From: Turritopsis dohrnii
Taxonomy: Eukaryota; Cnidaria; Hydrozoa; Anthoathecata; Oceaniidae
DNA length: 64,000 bases
Direction: 5' to 3'
Assembly (NCBI GenBank): GCA_027922465.2
Contig: BQMF02000500.1
Span: 62,001-126,000 of the forward strand
The notes under the pieces are model-generated. The model had not been told where the DNA came from, ran no database searches, and saw only the letters and a list, made by a program, of their open reading frames with translations. Shown in pieces: positions 21,690 through 33,400 of this stretch (position 1 is its first letter; every line of letters begins with the position of its first letter). A program made the position numbers and the translations under genes.

Positions 21690-22760
21690 GCGCAAAATAT
21701 CATAATCGCAGAATTATGCAAAAACGCAACAAATATAAAACGAAAACATGCGAACTTTAAGAACATCTATCTCATGATTCCCTCACCTAATTTCCATCGA
21801 GCAGCGTGCTTTTGAAGAGAAAGCCATTCTAGCTTTTCTCACATAGTACGGTACCATCGAGGCACATTTAAAAGATGTATAGATTGAAAGTTTAACATAA
21901 ATTACGTGACATCTTGAAGGCTATTTAAAAACTGATCATTTCATTCTCTCCCATGAAAGTTCAATGCTTATAAATCAACCTGAAAATATGTGGCAAGACT
22001 TCCCGTCATTACATAGCCTGTTATTTGGTTCTTTAATTGTCGTTAATTTTTAAAAAACTATTCGTTTCACCGACATCAGGCAAAAAGCACATCGTGGATC
22101 AAAAGAAAGAGATACCGAAATGAATAAAAAAGCCATTATCTGGATAATAAAAGAACAAGGGTTCAATCTCCTTTTGTTCCATACCTCTATGGCGCTACTG
22201 ACCATCACATTCAGTTCAAACATTTTCCAAAGAAACTTTTGCTTAATTAGAAAAACACGGCTACGTTTGCGTCCGCACTTTCTACCGAGCTGCAGGAAGT
22301 TGAGTTTCTCCATTCGGAAATTTATTACGGAGTCAACTCATTGAATCCATATTCAACGGTTATTTGCACGTCTTTTGAGGCCCGGTAAAATGTAAACATT
22401 GTCATGAACAACATGCTAGTTGTAGAAGTCATTCAACGAGTCTGCATTTAAGAGCGTCGAAGAAAAAATGTATTTAAAGTTGAGCGGTACGCTCGGGTGC
22501 AAGAGTGATATGCTTGGGTACTAAATCATTTACCGCTGTTTTGAGAATTCTATAATTTATGAATGTTTTTAAATGTTTGGCACATGGTTAGGGTTTTTAG
22601 AAAGAGTTTTAATATAAATCGTTTGTTACCATTGGTGATCTTAATAATTGCATTGAAGTTATCAGAGAGCAATTCGTTTTTTTTCTCTATTTTTTGTTCT
22701 GCAATCTGAACTGAGCTTTTAGCTGTTAGCTACACTCGTCTGCTACCAACTAGTGCGATC
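21690..22760. other. intergenic, nothing recognised
   Basis: Open frames on both strands at 22050-22344 overlap each other and look like chance. No repeat boundary seen. Confidence 0.4.
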
Positions 22761-22763
22761 ACA

Positions 22764-22832
22764 TGGGGTCGGTAGCTTAGTGGTTAAAGCAATCTCCAGG
22801 TAAGCGAGAGGGTTCGATTACCACAGGATCCG
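22764..22832 (+). repeat. tRNA-like SINE head (or tRNA pseudogene)
   Basis: TAGCTTAGTGG fits a Pol III A box and GGTTCGATTACC a B box, 41 bp apart. D-arm (GCTT/AAGC), anticodon stem (TCTC/GAGA) and acceptor (GGGTC/GATCC) can pair, but the anticodon loop is too long and the T arm is imperfect. A non-tRNA body follows, so a tRNA-derived SINE is more likely than a working tRNA. Confidence 0.55.
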
Positions 22833-23234
22833 TTAATTTTATGCTGCAATTGGAACGGTACATTGTGATGCGGATACCATAATTAACAAATACACATACA
22901 TTCCCACATTGGTTTCAGTTACCGGACTCAAATAGATTTTCCAGGAAAATCTCTGCTAGGCATCGCCATCGTTGCTCTTGTTGTTCACTTCTTTTTTTAT
23001 TTGCTACCATTCATGGTTTACGAAAAAAATCCTTGTATTCAAAAAGAATCCGGCGAATATAGAAAGTCTTAGAGAGATAATTTGTTGAATCAAAATTTAA
23101 TCGATGTTTTCGCACCTTTGAACTTCCAGTTCAAGATCACCGTGAAATTAAAGGATAGGAAATTTGAAGGTTGATATCATCTCTCCCACGAAATTCTAAC
23201 ATTTACTAAAATACGCGAAACTGAAAAGTTTGTG

Positions 23235-23365
23235 TAAGGGATTACAAAGTACAACAAGAGTGGGTTACAAATTACGATGTGTGTTTGATTACAAATTGTA
23301 ACAAAATAGATTACAAATTGCGGCAGGATGGATTACAAAGTACTCCGGGATTACAAAGTGAGACC
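23235..23365. repeat. GATTACAAA minisatellite, array 1
   Basis: Imperfect units of about 20-27 bp built on GATTACAAATTG or GATTACAAAGT, five to six copies. A similar array is at 47300-47412, sharing ACAAATTGCAACAAAATGGATT-like units, so this is a dispersed repeat rather than chance. Confidence 0.75.
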
Positions 23366-23662
23366 TTACACCTACCAAGTCAGCATTATATGTGAAAGGT
23401 GTTTTATTTTGAGAGGAAAAGATTCACTTGTATTCCCGAAAAAAAATAAAGAAATCTTGTTGGAAAAGGTTTTTTCGCAATGAAAATCATGTAAAGATTT
23501 GAGGTACAGGAGGATAAGTCTTACGTAAATCCTTTTTTTAGGTTGATTTAGGTTATTTCGTAAATTATATGGATCAGTATCTGAATGACCTTTATTTAGA
23601 AATTGTGGAAATAGCTACATGAATTGTAAATAAGTACGATTGAAGATGATTCCGCTATCCAC

Positions 23663-24245
23663 TTAAGATTTGTTTTTGTCCATTGACGCGGCATGTTTTG
23701 GGTATGTTTCATCCCAATTTTCATAATAATCTAACATTACGTCATACGGTATTCTATCGCTCTCTAATTTTTCATGATCAGAAACACGTTGAAAAAAGTT
23801 AGCAAAAGTACTAATTTGGAACATTCTTTTTCTTTGGGGAAGGAATAAAGACAAGACAATAAAGTTGAAGCAAATCACAATACTGTGACCAGCTAGCTCG
23901 AAAATAATGTTATTTTAATGTGTAGCTATTAAATAGGAGGGTGGTTGACATCATTTTGCATTCTTTCTCTATCAAAATCGATGTGATCAATAACAAAACC
24001 ATTTGGAGTCCATACCAAGAAATAGGATTGAGTGCATCCAGTAACTGCCATCTCGTTACGTGAGAATTATTTAAAAGCTTGAAAACAATCGGAGCCCAAT
24101 TTTTCCAAAAATGTAGGTAGAACAAAATAATTCTCACCTAACGATCTGGAAATAGACACTGTTTGCAATGTTTCCTTTTTAATTTGATCTTTTCAACATC
24201 GTTCACCAAATAACTTAAGTCGGCTTCTGGAGCAGCTGGAGATAA
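23663..24245 (-). other. candidate exons of an unidentified gene
   Basis: Two protein-like blocks. First, about 24235-24140 after an acceptor-like TTTATCTCCAG: APEADLSYLVNDVEKIKLKR, then HCKQCLFPDR. Second, 23841-23663: FQISTFANFFQRVSDHEKL, YDVMLDYYENWDETYPKH and a stop. Codon composition and Cys pair look genuine. I do not recognise the family, and the intervening frames are unclear, so these may be remnants. Confidence 0.3.
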
Positions 24246-24329
24246 ATGATTAATGGAAAAAAGGTATTTAACTTCTTAACATGCAGGCTCTATGGAACGC
24301 CGTTACTGCCTTATGTGTCAAAGTTTCTT

Positions 24330-25095
24330 TTCTTTACGTGAATTCTTTATTACGTTAGATAAGTTTTAAATCGTGTTAGGAGAGTTTATCATTACGTTAT
24401 GAAAGTTTATTATTGTGTGATGTGCATTTTTCATGACGTTATCAAAATTTTGCATTACGTTCGCAGCGTTTTTCTTTGTGTTCGGAACTTTCTTCATTGT
24501 GTTTGGCAGAATTTCTTTAGGCAAGTTTTCATTATGATGCAACTTTTCATTATTTCATCATTATTATCATCATTATTTCATTATTGTCTTTTTCGATTTC
24601 AAGTTTCATACTCATATTTTTGGACCTATGCTTGGGCAACTTGGTAAGATTTATTTAATTTATTTTATATCTAATCTATTCTATATGCTCAAAATCTAAA
24701 TATTGCTTATTTAATTTTATTAGAATTTTTCATTTTACTTTCTACATTTTGCGATACTTGTTTTCACTTGTTCTCCGTTCATTTGTTCATGGCACGTTCG
24801 TGCCCAGGCTCTTTTTTTCATTTTCCGTATTTACAGCCTATTTATCATTTATAATATATTTATCAAATTTTTCGTAAGCAATTTTCAGTCAAATTCATAT
24901 TAATATCAGTCTATAGTCATTTTTCTTGTCATTTATCATTTATCATTTTGTCATTAGTCTTTTTCTTCTCTTCTTTTCTTCTTATTGAACAGTTATCAAT
25001 ATCAATTTCAATTTGTCAATTTGTTACAAACATCCCTAGCGAGTCCCGCTACATTCAAACAAGTTCTATGAATACGTCACCTTATCAACTCATCA
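24330..25095 (+). other. repetitive AT-rich region, possible 5' LTR/leader of the BEL element
   Basis: Contains repeated CATTACGTT/AGTTT words (24330-24500) and pyrimidine-rich stretches, then the leader of the BEL gag ORF at 25096. A 5' LTR is expected here, but I could not identify a matching 3' copy, so LTR limits are unknown. Confidence 0.3.
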
Positions 25096-25626
25096 ATGTC
25101 AAGACCTCGTAAGCGGATCGATTATAAAGTATTTGATCAACACGGAATAAAAGCTATCAAACCTGAATCTGATGAACTAGATGAAAAAATAATGGCAGAC
25201 CATAAAGCCTTACCCAATTCAATGACACTCGTAATTGAAGACATCAATGACTTCCTCGATGAAAATGCCATTTACAAATCGACATCAAATGAAGAAATTG
25301 ATGATAACATCTCAAAGATCGAATCCATGAGGACAGCTTTCCGTCATATTTTTATCCAGTTTCCTAAGGAATCGAAGGAGGAATCCTTCCATGAATCCTA
25401 CCAAACCACAATCATGAATATCAAAAGTTACATCAAAGAAGCTAAAGATTTCAAACGTCAACAAAAAGAGTTTGTCGAAAACTCAACCAAAATGGCTGAA
25501 TTGAAATCAATCGAATTAGTTATCAAGAATATTAATTATTCTTTGGGAATGATTGAATCAAAAGTTACCATCAATCTTGGGAAAGTCTCAGACTCCGTCG
25601 TCAAAAATACGGTGGCCCATAAGTGA
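25096..25626 (+). pseudogene. BEL/Pao gag, N-terminal part
   Basis: 171 residues of gag (MSRPRKRIDYKVFD to SDSVVKNT) precede the insertion; the last few codons to the stop at 25624 are transposon sequence. The segment is helical and acidic/basic, as usual for BEL gag N-termini. It resumes at 35256. Confidence 0.7.
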
Positions 25627-25659
25627 CATTTTTCGAATGATGTTTTTTATGTATATTCC

Positions 25660-26645
25660 CGACTGATATTACTAGTCGCCGACTAATAATATTAACGCCG
25701 ACTGTTATTATTAGTCGCCGAGCAATAATTACTAGTCACCGACTGATAATAGTACTCGCCGACTGATATTATTAGTCGCCGAGCAATAATTACTAGTCGC
25801 CGACTGATAATAGTACTCGCCGACTGATATTATTAGTCGCCGAGCAATAATTACTAGTCGCCGACTGATAATAGTACTCGCCGACTGATATTATTAGTCG
25901 CCGAGCAATAATTACTAGTCGCCGACTGATAATAGTACTCGCCGACTGATATTATTAGTCGCCGAGCAATAATTACTAGTCGCCGACTGATAATAGTACT
26001 CGCCGACTGATATTATTAGTCGCCGAGCAATAATTACTAGTCGCCGACTGATAATAGTACTCGCCGACTGATATTATTAGTCGCCGAGCAATAATTACTA
26101 GTCGCCGACTGATAATAGTACTCGCCGACTGATATTATTAGTCGCCGAGCAATAATTACTAGTCGCCGACTGATAATAGTACTCGCCGACTGATATTATT
26201 AGTCGCCGAGCAATAATTACTAGTCGCCGACTGATAATAGTACTCGCCGACTGATATTATTAGTCGCCGAGCAATAATTACTAGTCGCCGACTGATAATA
26301 GTACTCGCCGACTGATATTATTAGTCGCCGAGCAATAATTACTAGTCGCCGACTGATAATAGTACTTGCCGACTGATATTATTAGTCGCCGAGCAATAAT
26401 TACTAGTCGCCGACTGATAATAGTACTCGCCGACTGATATTATTAGTCGCCGAGCAATAATTACTAGTCGCCGACTGATAATAGTACTCGCCGACTGATA
26501 TTATTAGTCGCCGAGCAATAATTACTAGTCGCCGACTGATAATAGTACTCGCCGACTGATATTATTAGTCGCCGAGCAATAATTACTAGTCGCCGACTAA
26601 TAATAGTACTCGCCGACTAATAATATTACTCGCCGACTGATATTT
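25660..26645. repeat. left TIR array: 61-bp tandem unit, about 14 regular copies
   Basis: Each 61-bp unit is three related blocks of 20, 21 and 20 bp: CGCCGACTGATATTATTAGT, CGCCGAGCAATAATTACTAG(T) and CGCCGACTGATAATAGTACT. CGCCGA therefore recurs every 20-21 bp, two helical turns. Edge units are more diverged than central ones, which are nearly identical, suggesting recent homogenisation. Confidence 0.95.
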
Positions 26646-26728
26646 CCTACTAATTGCATTATGGGAAAAGCTGGAGACAGATGATCAACATGTTTTGTGA
26701 GTAACAGTACCAGAGAGCATGCAAAGTC

Positions 26729-27895
26729 ATGGCGAACAGTAAGCGTGACGAACTTATTACAAAGTATTTCTTTGCTGGTATGACTTACGATGAAATTACA
26801 CAGATGCTAGAAGGTTCAGATAGGCCAATAGCTAAGAGACAAATAAATCGTATTCTCAGAAAGAAGAATCTGTATAGAAGAGGAAGAAGATCAAGTGCAA
26901 ATGTAATTTTAACAGGGATACATGAAGAGCTTTCACAATCAGGTGAAAATTTTGGATATAGAACAATGACACAGAAGCTTAGATTGAAGGAAATTAATGT
27001 TGATAGAGAGACTGTGCGTCTTGTACTAAAACAACTTGATCCCAAAGGTGTTGAATTACGTTCACTTCATCGTTTCAGACGACGAAGATACTATTCTCGC
27101 GGTCCAAACTATATGTGGCACGTAGACGGATACGATAAACTCAAACCCTATGGGTTTGCTATTCATGGAGGAATGGATGGGTGGAGTAGAAAGATATTAT
27201 GGCTTAACGTTGGATCAAGTAACAATAATCCCAAAATAATCGCTGGTTATTTTCTTGACTGCATAGAACATTTGAACTTCACGCCACGCTGTGTAAGAAG
27301 TGACCATGTCTCTGAAAATGTAATAATGTGTGGTGTGCAGAGATTTCTACGCCGAAATTTCATGGATGATTCTGCTGGGAATCTCAGTTTTAGATATGGC
27401 TCATCTGTCCGAAATCAAAGGATAGAGTCCTGGTGGTCCCAATTCCGAAGGCACAGAAGTCATTTCTGGATCAATTTCTTTAAAGACTTGGTTGACCAAG
27501 GCATATTAAACACCAGCTTAAGTTATCACATTGATTGTGTACGATTTTGTTTTATGGGGCTGCTGCAGACAGATCTCGATGAAACTGTTTTTATGTGGAA
27601 TAATCATAGAATTCGTAATATAAGGAATTCAATATCACCTGCTGGACGCCCTGATGTTTTATTTACCGTGCCTGGCTACTACAACGGCATGTCGCAGCAT
27701 TTTCAGCTCAACTCGTCAGATTTTGGTCTTGCAAAAACATACGCTGAAGCACCATTGCTATTTGGTTGTAGTGAAGATATGGTCAAGTTAATCTCAATTA
27801 TAATGCATGAACAGAACCTAAAATCACCCGTTACAATAACTGACGCCAAAAATCTGTTTATTTCATTAACACAGGAGATGGACAATTTATTTTAG
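26729..27895 (+). CDS. integrase-core (rve/DDE) transposase, 388 aa
   Basis: Intact. N-terminal helix-turn-helix region (about 10-50: MTYDEITQMLEGS, QINRILRKKNLYRRG), a GYRTMTQKLRL segment typical of IS3/integrase families, then the catalytic core: D in YMWHVDGYDKLKPYGF, D in VRSDHVSEN, and E in NQRIESWW. All three acidic residues are present. The HVDGYDKLKPYGF-type core is, from memory, frequent in cnidarian and fish predicted proteins. It probably binds the CGCCGA-rich ends and cuts or joins DNA in the nucleus. The ATG lies 84 bp after the left array, so the array may supply its promoter. It is convergent with the HECT gene. Confidence 0.85.
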   Translation: MANSKRDELITKYFFAGMTYDEITQMLEGSDRPIAKRQINRILRKKNLYRRGRRSSANVILTGIHEELSQSGENFGYRTMTQKLRLKEINVDRETVRLVLKQLDPKGVELRSLHRFRRRRYYSRGPNYMWHVDGYDKLKPYGFAIHGGMDGWSRKILWLNVGSSNNNPKIIAGYFLDCIEHLNFTPRCVRSDHVSENVIMCGVQRFLRRNFMDDSAGNLSFRYGSSVRNQRIESWWSQFRRHRSHFWINFFKDLVDQGILNTSLSYHIDCVRFCFMGLLQTDLDETVFMWNNHRIRNIRNSISPAGRPDVLFTVPGYYNGMSQHFQLNSSDFGLAKTYAEAPLLFGCSEDMVKLISIIMHEQNLKSPVTITDAKNLFISLTQEMDNLF

Positions 27896-30423
27896 AGCAA
27901 TAGCTTAATTAACCTTATTAGACTTTTTTCCTAATTTAGCATTATTCATTATTTGATAGATACAGTTTATTTATAAAAGCAAAAGGTGACTATATCTGTT
28001 GAATTTCATGAGACAAGGCTAAAATCATGACAATCAAGTTGACCTCACTTACCACAGAATAATCAATTGATTTCCACCAACTTTGTAATCTTGATGTGTT
28101 TCATACACATTGTTTTGTCGGTTGTTTTGGGAGTTTGATTTAACTGACGTTTGTCATTGTTTAGAATATATGTGTCATATATGTGTGTCAAATTATCTTC
28201 CCGCCTTTTTTCCGAGCAATAGGTATATAAGGGAATAACAAAATTTACCTGGAAGCAGGACGCAGAAAGGCCTTCCATATACGACAACACGTGATATATT
28301 CTTTGTCCCTGACGGAAGAACTTCATTCAATTTTCGTAATGTTGAATTTTTTTGCACTCTACTAACTATTCGAGGAAATGTAAACTTCCAGATAAAGATT
28401 TTCAATCTTTATTTTGGTCTACGTAATACGCATGTGTATAACATGCGTCAGATTTGTTTTACTCGGCCAGCTGGTACAAATTGAATAACAATTCCGATTC
28501 AAGAGTTTGCGTTTGTAACTAAAATGCCGAGAGTTTCAAGTGAAAAGTGTGAAGTTTGAAAATTTAAGGCCAGATACAAGCTAAGTTCATCACTGTAAGG
28601 CAAATACTTCAAAGGAACAATTTGTTTGCAGAAGAAATTTTTGTGCAGTTTTTTTTTTTTTGTTTTTTTTGCGGAGCTTATCTTTGAGGAAGGATTTTGA
28701 GGAAATAATTTTTGCAGATATCCCTTTCATTTTTTATGAGAAAAAATTTGTTAGATATCCGCAGAAATAAATTCCGCATTAAAAAAGTTCCACAAAAATC
28801 TCTTCCACAAACAATTTTTTCCCTTAATGTAAATTTTTGCGATGGTGATTATTCATTTTTTATTCATCAAGAGCTAGCATGGGAAAATAGAAGACAAAAT
28901 GGTTATATAATAACAAATATCTTCGGTTAAATACAAAAATGTTTCATGAACAAAAAAATAAATAAGTCCCAGAACTCCATTATCAATATATCCACGAATG
29001 TCCATATACATATCAAGAAAAAAAGGAAAAGTAAATATAAGTTCTTATTTTGAAGTAACGATTGGCGACCAGATCTACTACAAAAAGAACAGAAAGATGG
29101 CTTTATTATTAACAAGAGCCAGATGGCGCAAAACGGTAGCAGCAATATTGTACTTAAAGTTATGAAAAGTTTTGAGGGTTGTGTTTTTTATATCTCACTG
29201 GTGGAAAACAGGCATAAACGATAAATGTTAAAATGATAAGTTAGTGTAAAAAGGGTCTAATCATAAGCCACCAGAAATTAATTTATTAAAGACAAAAGAA
29301 TTATACATGCGTGAGCTGTATTATATTTTTATAAGAAAATTTTTTGTAAGACCATGTGTAGAAAAAAACCACGCGTTTCGAAAAAAAAATATGTTTTTAA
29401 TTATAATTTCATGAAACCAAAAATGAATTCCAACAAATAACTGCCTTTTTGAACTAGATCTTCGAAAGTCTTCTTAATACACAAAACAGTGTTGTAGCTA
29501 ACAAACGAGGTAATAAGAAGTTTTGAACTGATAGGCTTTACTAACAAGAAAAAGTATATATAACCAAATTTTAAGTATCAATGTATTTTCAGTTAGCATA
29601 AATAGCTAAAACTTCCATTTTTATGCAGATCTATTTTATTGATATTCATTCTTTCATGAATTATTTCATATAACATCAAAGAAAACGTCCTTTTAAATGC
29701 TTGATATGTGAAACCTCTTTCGAAGGCTGCGTTCCTTCATTAGAATTTACATTGCGTTATTAGCAGAGTCTTGCAGACTCTAAATCGCAGACTAATTGCC
29801 ATTTCGGCCGGAGTAGGAGGAGGAGGAGTAGTAGTAGTAGGAGTCCGCGGGTGTTTTAATACGGTATTCGCTATCGCTGCTACCGTAATTAACAAAAAGT
29901 AATGAACAGCATCTAAACAGCCATTAAAGTATCGAATGAGGCAAATGAATACTTCTATTTAGAAACATTTATGCTGTCAGTTAGGCTAATATTCAAATTG
30001 AGGTCACAAATGTTTCAGCGAAATTCATTTTACTTTTCGATCACTCAAAAAAAAAAAAAAAAAAGAATTAAAAAAATGAATAACAAAAGAAGTGATATGC
30101 GCTGTTAAGTAATAATATTTTCAGATTTCTCAATTAAATCAACAGAATACTATCAATGGAATAATGAAAACAGAATCAAAAGAACATAGAAATAAAGTAA
30201 CAAAAATATTTGCAATATATGAAGTATTTGAAACAAAAACACTTCATCAAAGATCTATAACAAATAAGTTGCCTGATTCACCAAACTTAAAGTGAATTTT
30301 GTAACAAAAAAAATTGAACATAATCTTCTCAATAATTCACCAGGAGTAGAACTTAGGGACACTCATAACAAAATGTAAACAGAAACAACTTTTCAAAATA
30401 ATGATGATTACACGCAATAATTA
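27896..30423. other. transposon interior between the two convergent genes
   Basis: Mostly AT-rich and non-coding. A possible minus-strand exon lies at about 28385-28252 (KFTFPRIVSRVQKNSTLRKL, then VVYGRPFCVLLPG before a GTAAAT donor), unidentified. A foldback MITE sits at 28621-28814. A (GGA)n(GTA)n patch lies at 29813-29853. Confidence 0.4.
28621..28814. mobile_element. foldback MITE inside the transposon
   Basis: TTTGTTTGCAGAAGAAATTTTTGTG at the left matches, inverted, CACAAAAATCTCTTCCACAAACAA at the right; inner arms also pair loosely (GCGGA, AATAAATTCCGC). About 190 bp, no coding. The class is not clear from ends alone. Confidence 0.55.
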
Positions 30424-33400
30424 TCAGTCAGACATACACCAACTAGAACGGTCATACAATGTTGCATCGAGAACTCGACTGAATTGTGAAAAGTTTTCAA
30501 ATTGCTTGGGTAGCTGTAAAATTCGAAAACATGCAAATGATCCAATAGCAAGATGCCTGGAATCACGGTTAACGTAAGTTATCTTTATAACTTGACCATT
30601 GTCGACCAACATCGAGCCTGTACAATATTCTAATAAAAGTGAAAGTGATTCCTCTGAAGTATTTCTCAGCCATCTCTTAAAAAATGCGCAAATTCGTTCC
30701 TCTGCAGGAGCCTCTGTTGAGAAGTCAAAACAGGTAAATATTTTCTTCTCATCCACATGGAAACTTTCAAATAATGCGTCAATTTCATCAGGAGTTATAC
30801 CATCCCAAAAGTTTCCAAGGCCATTCTTTATATTTGCTATAACAAAAAATGGTCGTTGTACAAATATTTGTTTTGATGCTTCTAATACTAAATTGGATAG
30901 ATTTGCGGAACTAGGAATAGCATATATTCCACAGTCAATTAATACATCCCAAATTGCTTGCTTCCATTGATCTTTCCACTCTATCAGTGCTTCCTTAAAC
31001 AGCTCTCGTTCTTTTTTCCCAACGAAAAGTAAAAATGATTCTATGAGAGACTTTTCCCTCACATTATTTGTGACCATTTGTTCGAAGGTTGCTTTTGCAA
31101 AGTGTGCTGGGAAAATCTGGTGCTGTACAAAGCTATGTGTGATAATATTGCCTAATCGTTGGGCAAGTTCTGCAGACAATGCTGCTGGTACATTACAGTC
31201 AATTCCTGCACAATGAAGTCCATAAAGATCACGATAGAATGCTGAGTAAACATCTCTATTTACACCATCTCCTTCTGAATCTTCATCATGAAAATGAAAG
31301 CAAATCTTTTTTCCACAAACTCGTTTTGAATACACCGTAAACAAGTCTTTAACAATACTGCAACGGTCTACTTCATATGGTATGTTTTCCTCAGTCAGCC
31401 GGTTGGAAAATGATCTTCGCTTCTGCAAAAGCCGTTCTAAAGTACTGGCAGTATTGGCAGTATTTGCAGTGGCAGAATCTGTGTTTTGATCAGCAAACTT
31501 TTCGATCTCTTGATACTCACTGGCTGTAGGGTCAATGCTACACCCTTCATTCACAGTCTTGAACCCATCTATGGCTACTTCTTTGTCCTCTTCAAAGAAA
31601 GGATGAGTATCAGTTTCTTCGACAAATAGGACAATTCTTTGAAACTTACATACTTTTTCCCAAGGTTCGATTATTGTATTATTGAATTTCAGGTTAAAAT
31701 ACATAGGCTCTTCTTCTAGGGACCCTATCCAATCATATACTTTGTCAAAATCAGCATTTGCAGCAAATAATCTTTGAACAGTTCCTCTAGTGGGATGCTT
31801 GACAGCAAGAACACAATGGTCTTCCTCAATTCCGGGTTCTGGCAAAACTCGTTGTCTTCTTTTCTCTTGTAGAATCCTTTTCTCTTGAAGGCAATTTATT
31901 TCAAGCAGTTCCTGCTGTTCAGTTTCTTTTGTCACCTTTTCCTTTTCTTGATCTGCTTGAAGAGACTCTTGAAATGCTTCATCCATTGCATTAAAAAGTT
32001 CTTGACGTTCACATGATGTTCCTAACAAACCTTCTTTAAATTCATCCTAGAAATGACAAAAAACAATTAATGGTGAACAACATTTCTTAGGTAAGATGTC
32101 AACTTGATGTTATTTGTATTGATGTTGTATTATATTGATGTATACTTCACCACTAAATAAAACCTTCAAAGCACTATAGTAATTCTTTTAAAGGAATTCT
32201 ATCAGAACAGGCAATAAAACAAACCACACTAATTACCTGCACTAATTCATTACTTGAATCCAAAGACCTAAAATTTCAGTAATACATGTTCATGTAAATT
32301 TAAAACATATTTTGTACTTATATAGGTAACTGGATTAAGAAGATTAACAAATGAATACAAATAAACATTCAGATTTAATTGGAAGGCTGATCATGATAGA
32401 CTTTGCATAATTAACAGAATTATGGAGGGACAAAAGTCTTACTTGGACTTTTTAGTCAAGACTTCAAAGTCACTGTCATCGCTTAAGTCTTCAGCAAGAG
32501 CATCTTGAAGTTTCCGTAGTATTGACTTTCTTTTAGTTAACAAATAAAGATAAGTCTTTGAGAAATTAAATTTTTCTATGTATGATTGTAACTGAAATGT
32601 TTTTGGATCCATTTCTTGACCAGCAAAATTTCCGAGACGCACTTCATAGTCTATAAGCTTTCCATGAAAAGCAGATTCTCCATTTTCAAAAAATAATTCT
32701 TTCGCAACAGTAAGAATTTCATCCACAGAAGACCTTTTGTCAAAGACTTTAGCAAGTGTACCACCACCTTTAGGTCTTCGAACTGGAACATATTCCATCC
32801 TTTTTTCATTATAAATCATCCATCCAAGGTATATTGTTCTTTGTGTAGTTGCACTTATTCGATGACTGCTTGCTTTCTTCTTTGACAATGACCCTTTAAG
32901 GCGCTCACCTCCTGCACTCTTTAGATTTTCAACCAAGGATACTTTTTGATCTAATAACGAACTAGATTTATCTATTTGCATACAAAATCCTTTTAAGGCA
33001 ATTATGTGTCCTTTCTCTTTTAGTCCTAATAATTCCAGGTCTTTATCGTCACTTCTCCAAACAGCAGACTCATCCATCTACAACATTATAGAAAAACCAT
33101 AAGGACACAATTTCTAATGAAATTTAGTTTTCTTCAACAAATTAAAACCTTTCTTGTGTAGTTTATAGCAGCGCAGAAGTTACTTTAAAGTACATACCAG
33201 GTTTTCAGCAAAATTGTGGATGACAAATTCATTAACTTTTCGCCCTTTCAAAAATTCACAACTAAGAAATGATAAAACATCTCAATATATATAATAAAGT
33301 GTACTTCTGAGTGACAAAGTTGTTTTGACTTCATAAAGGATAGTCGATACCCTCAGGTGAATTTTTTTGAAAGATTTATTTTGAATATTTCCCTTCAATT

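Noticed and set aside
22764..22832. Functional tRNA gene
   Set aside because: Anticodon loop is too long and the T arm does not pair well; a SINE-like body follows.
25660..26645. CRISPR-like regular repeat array
   Set aside because: All three blocks of each 61-bp unit are repeats with no unique spacers, the array is mirrored at the other end of a transposon, and the genome is eukaryotic.
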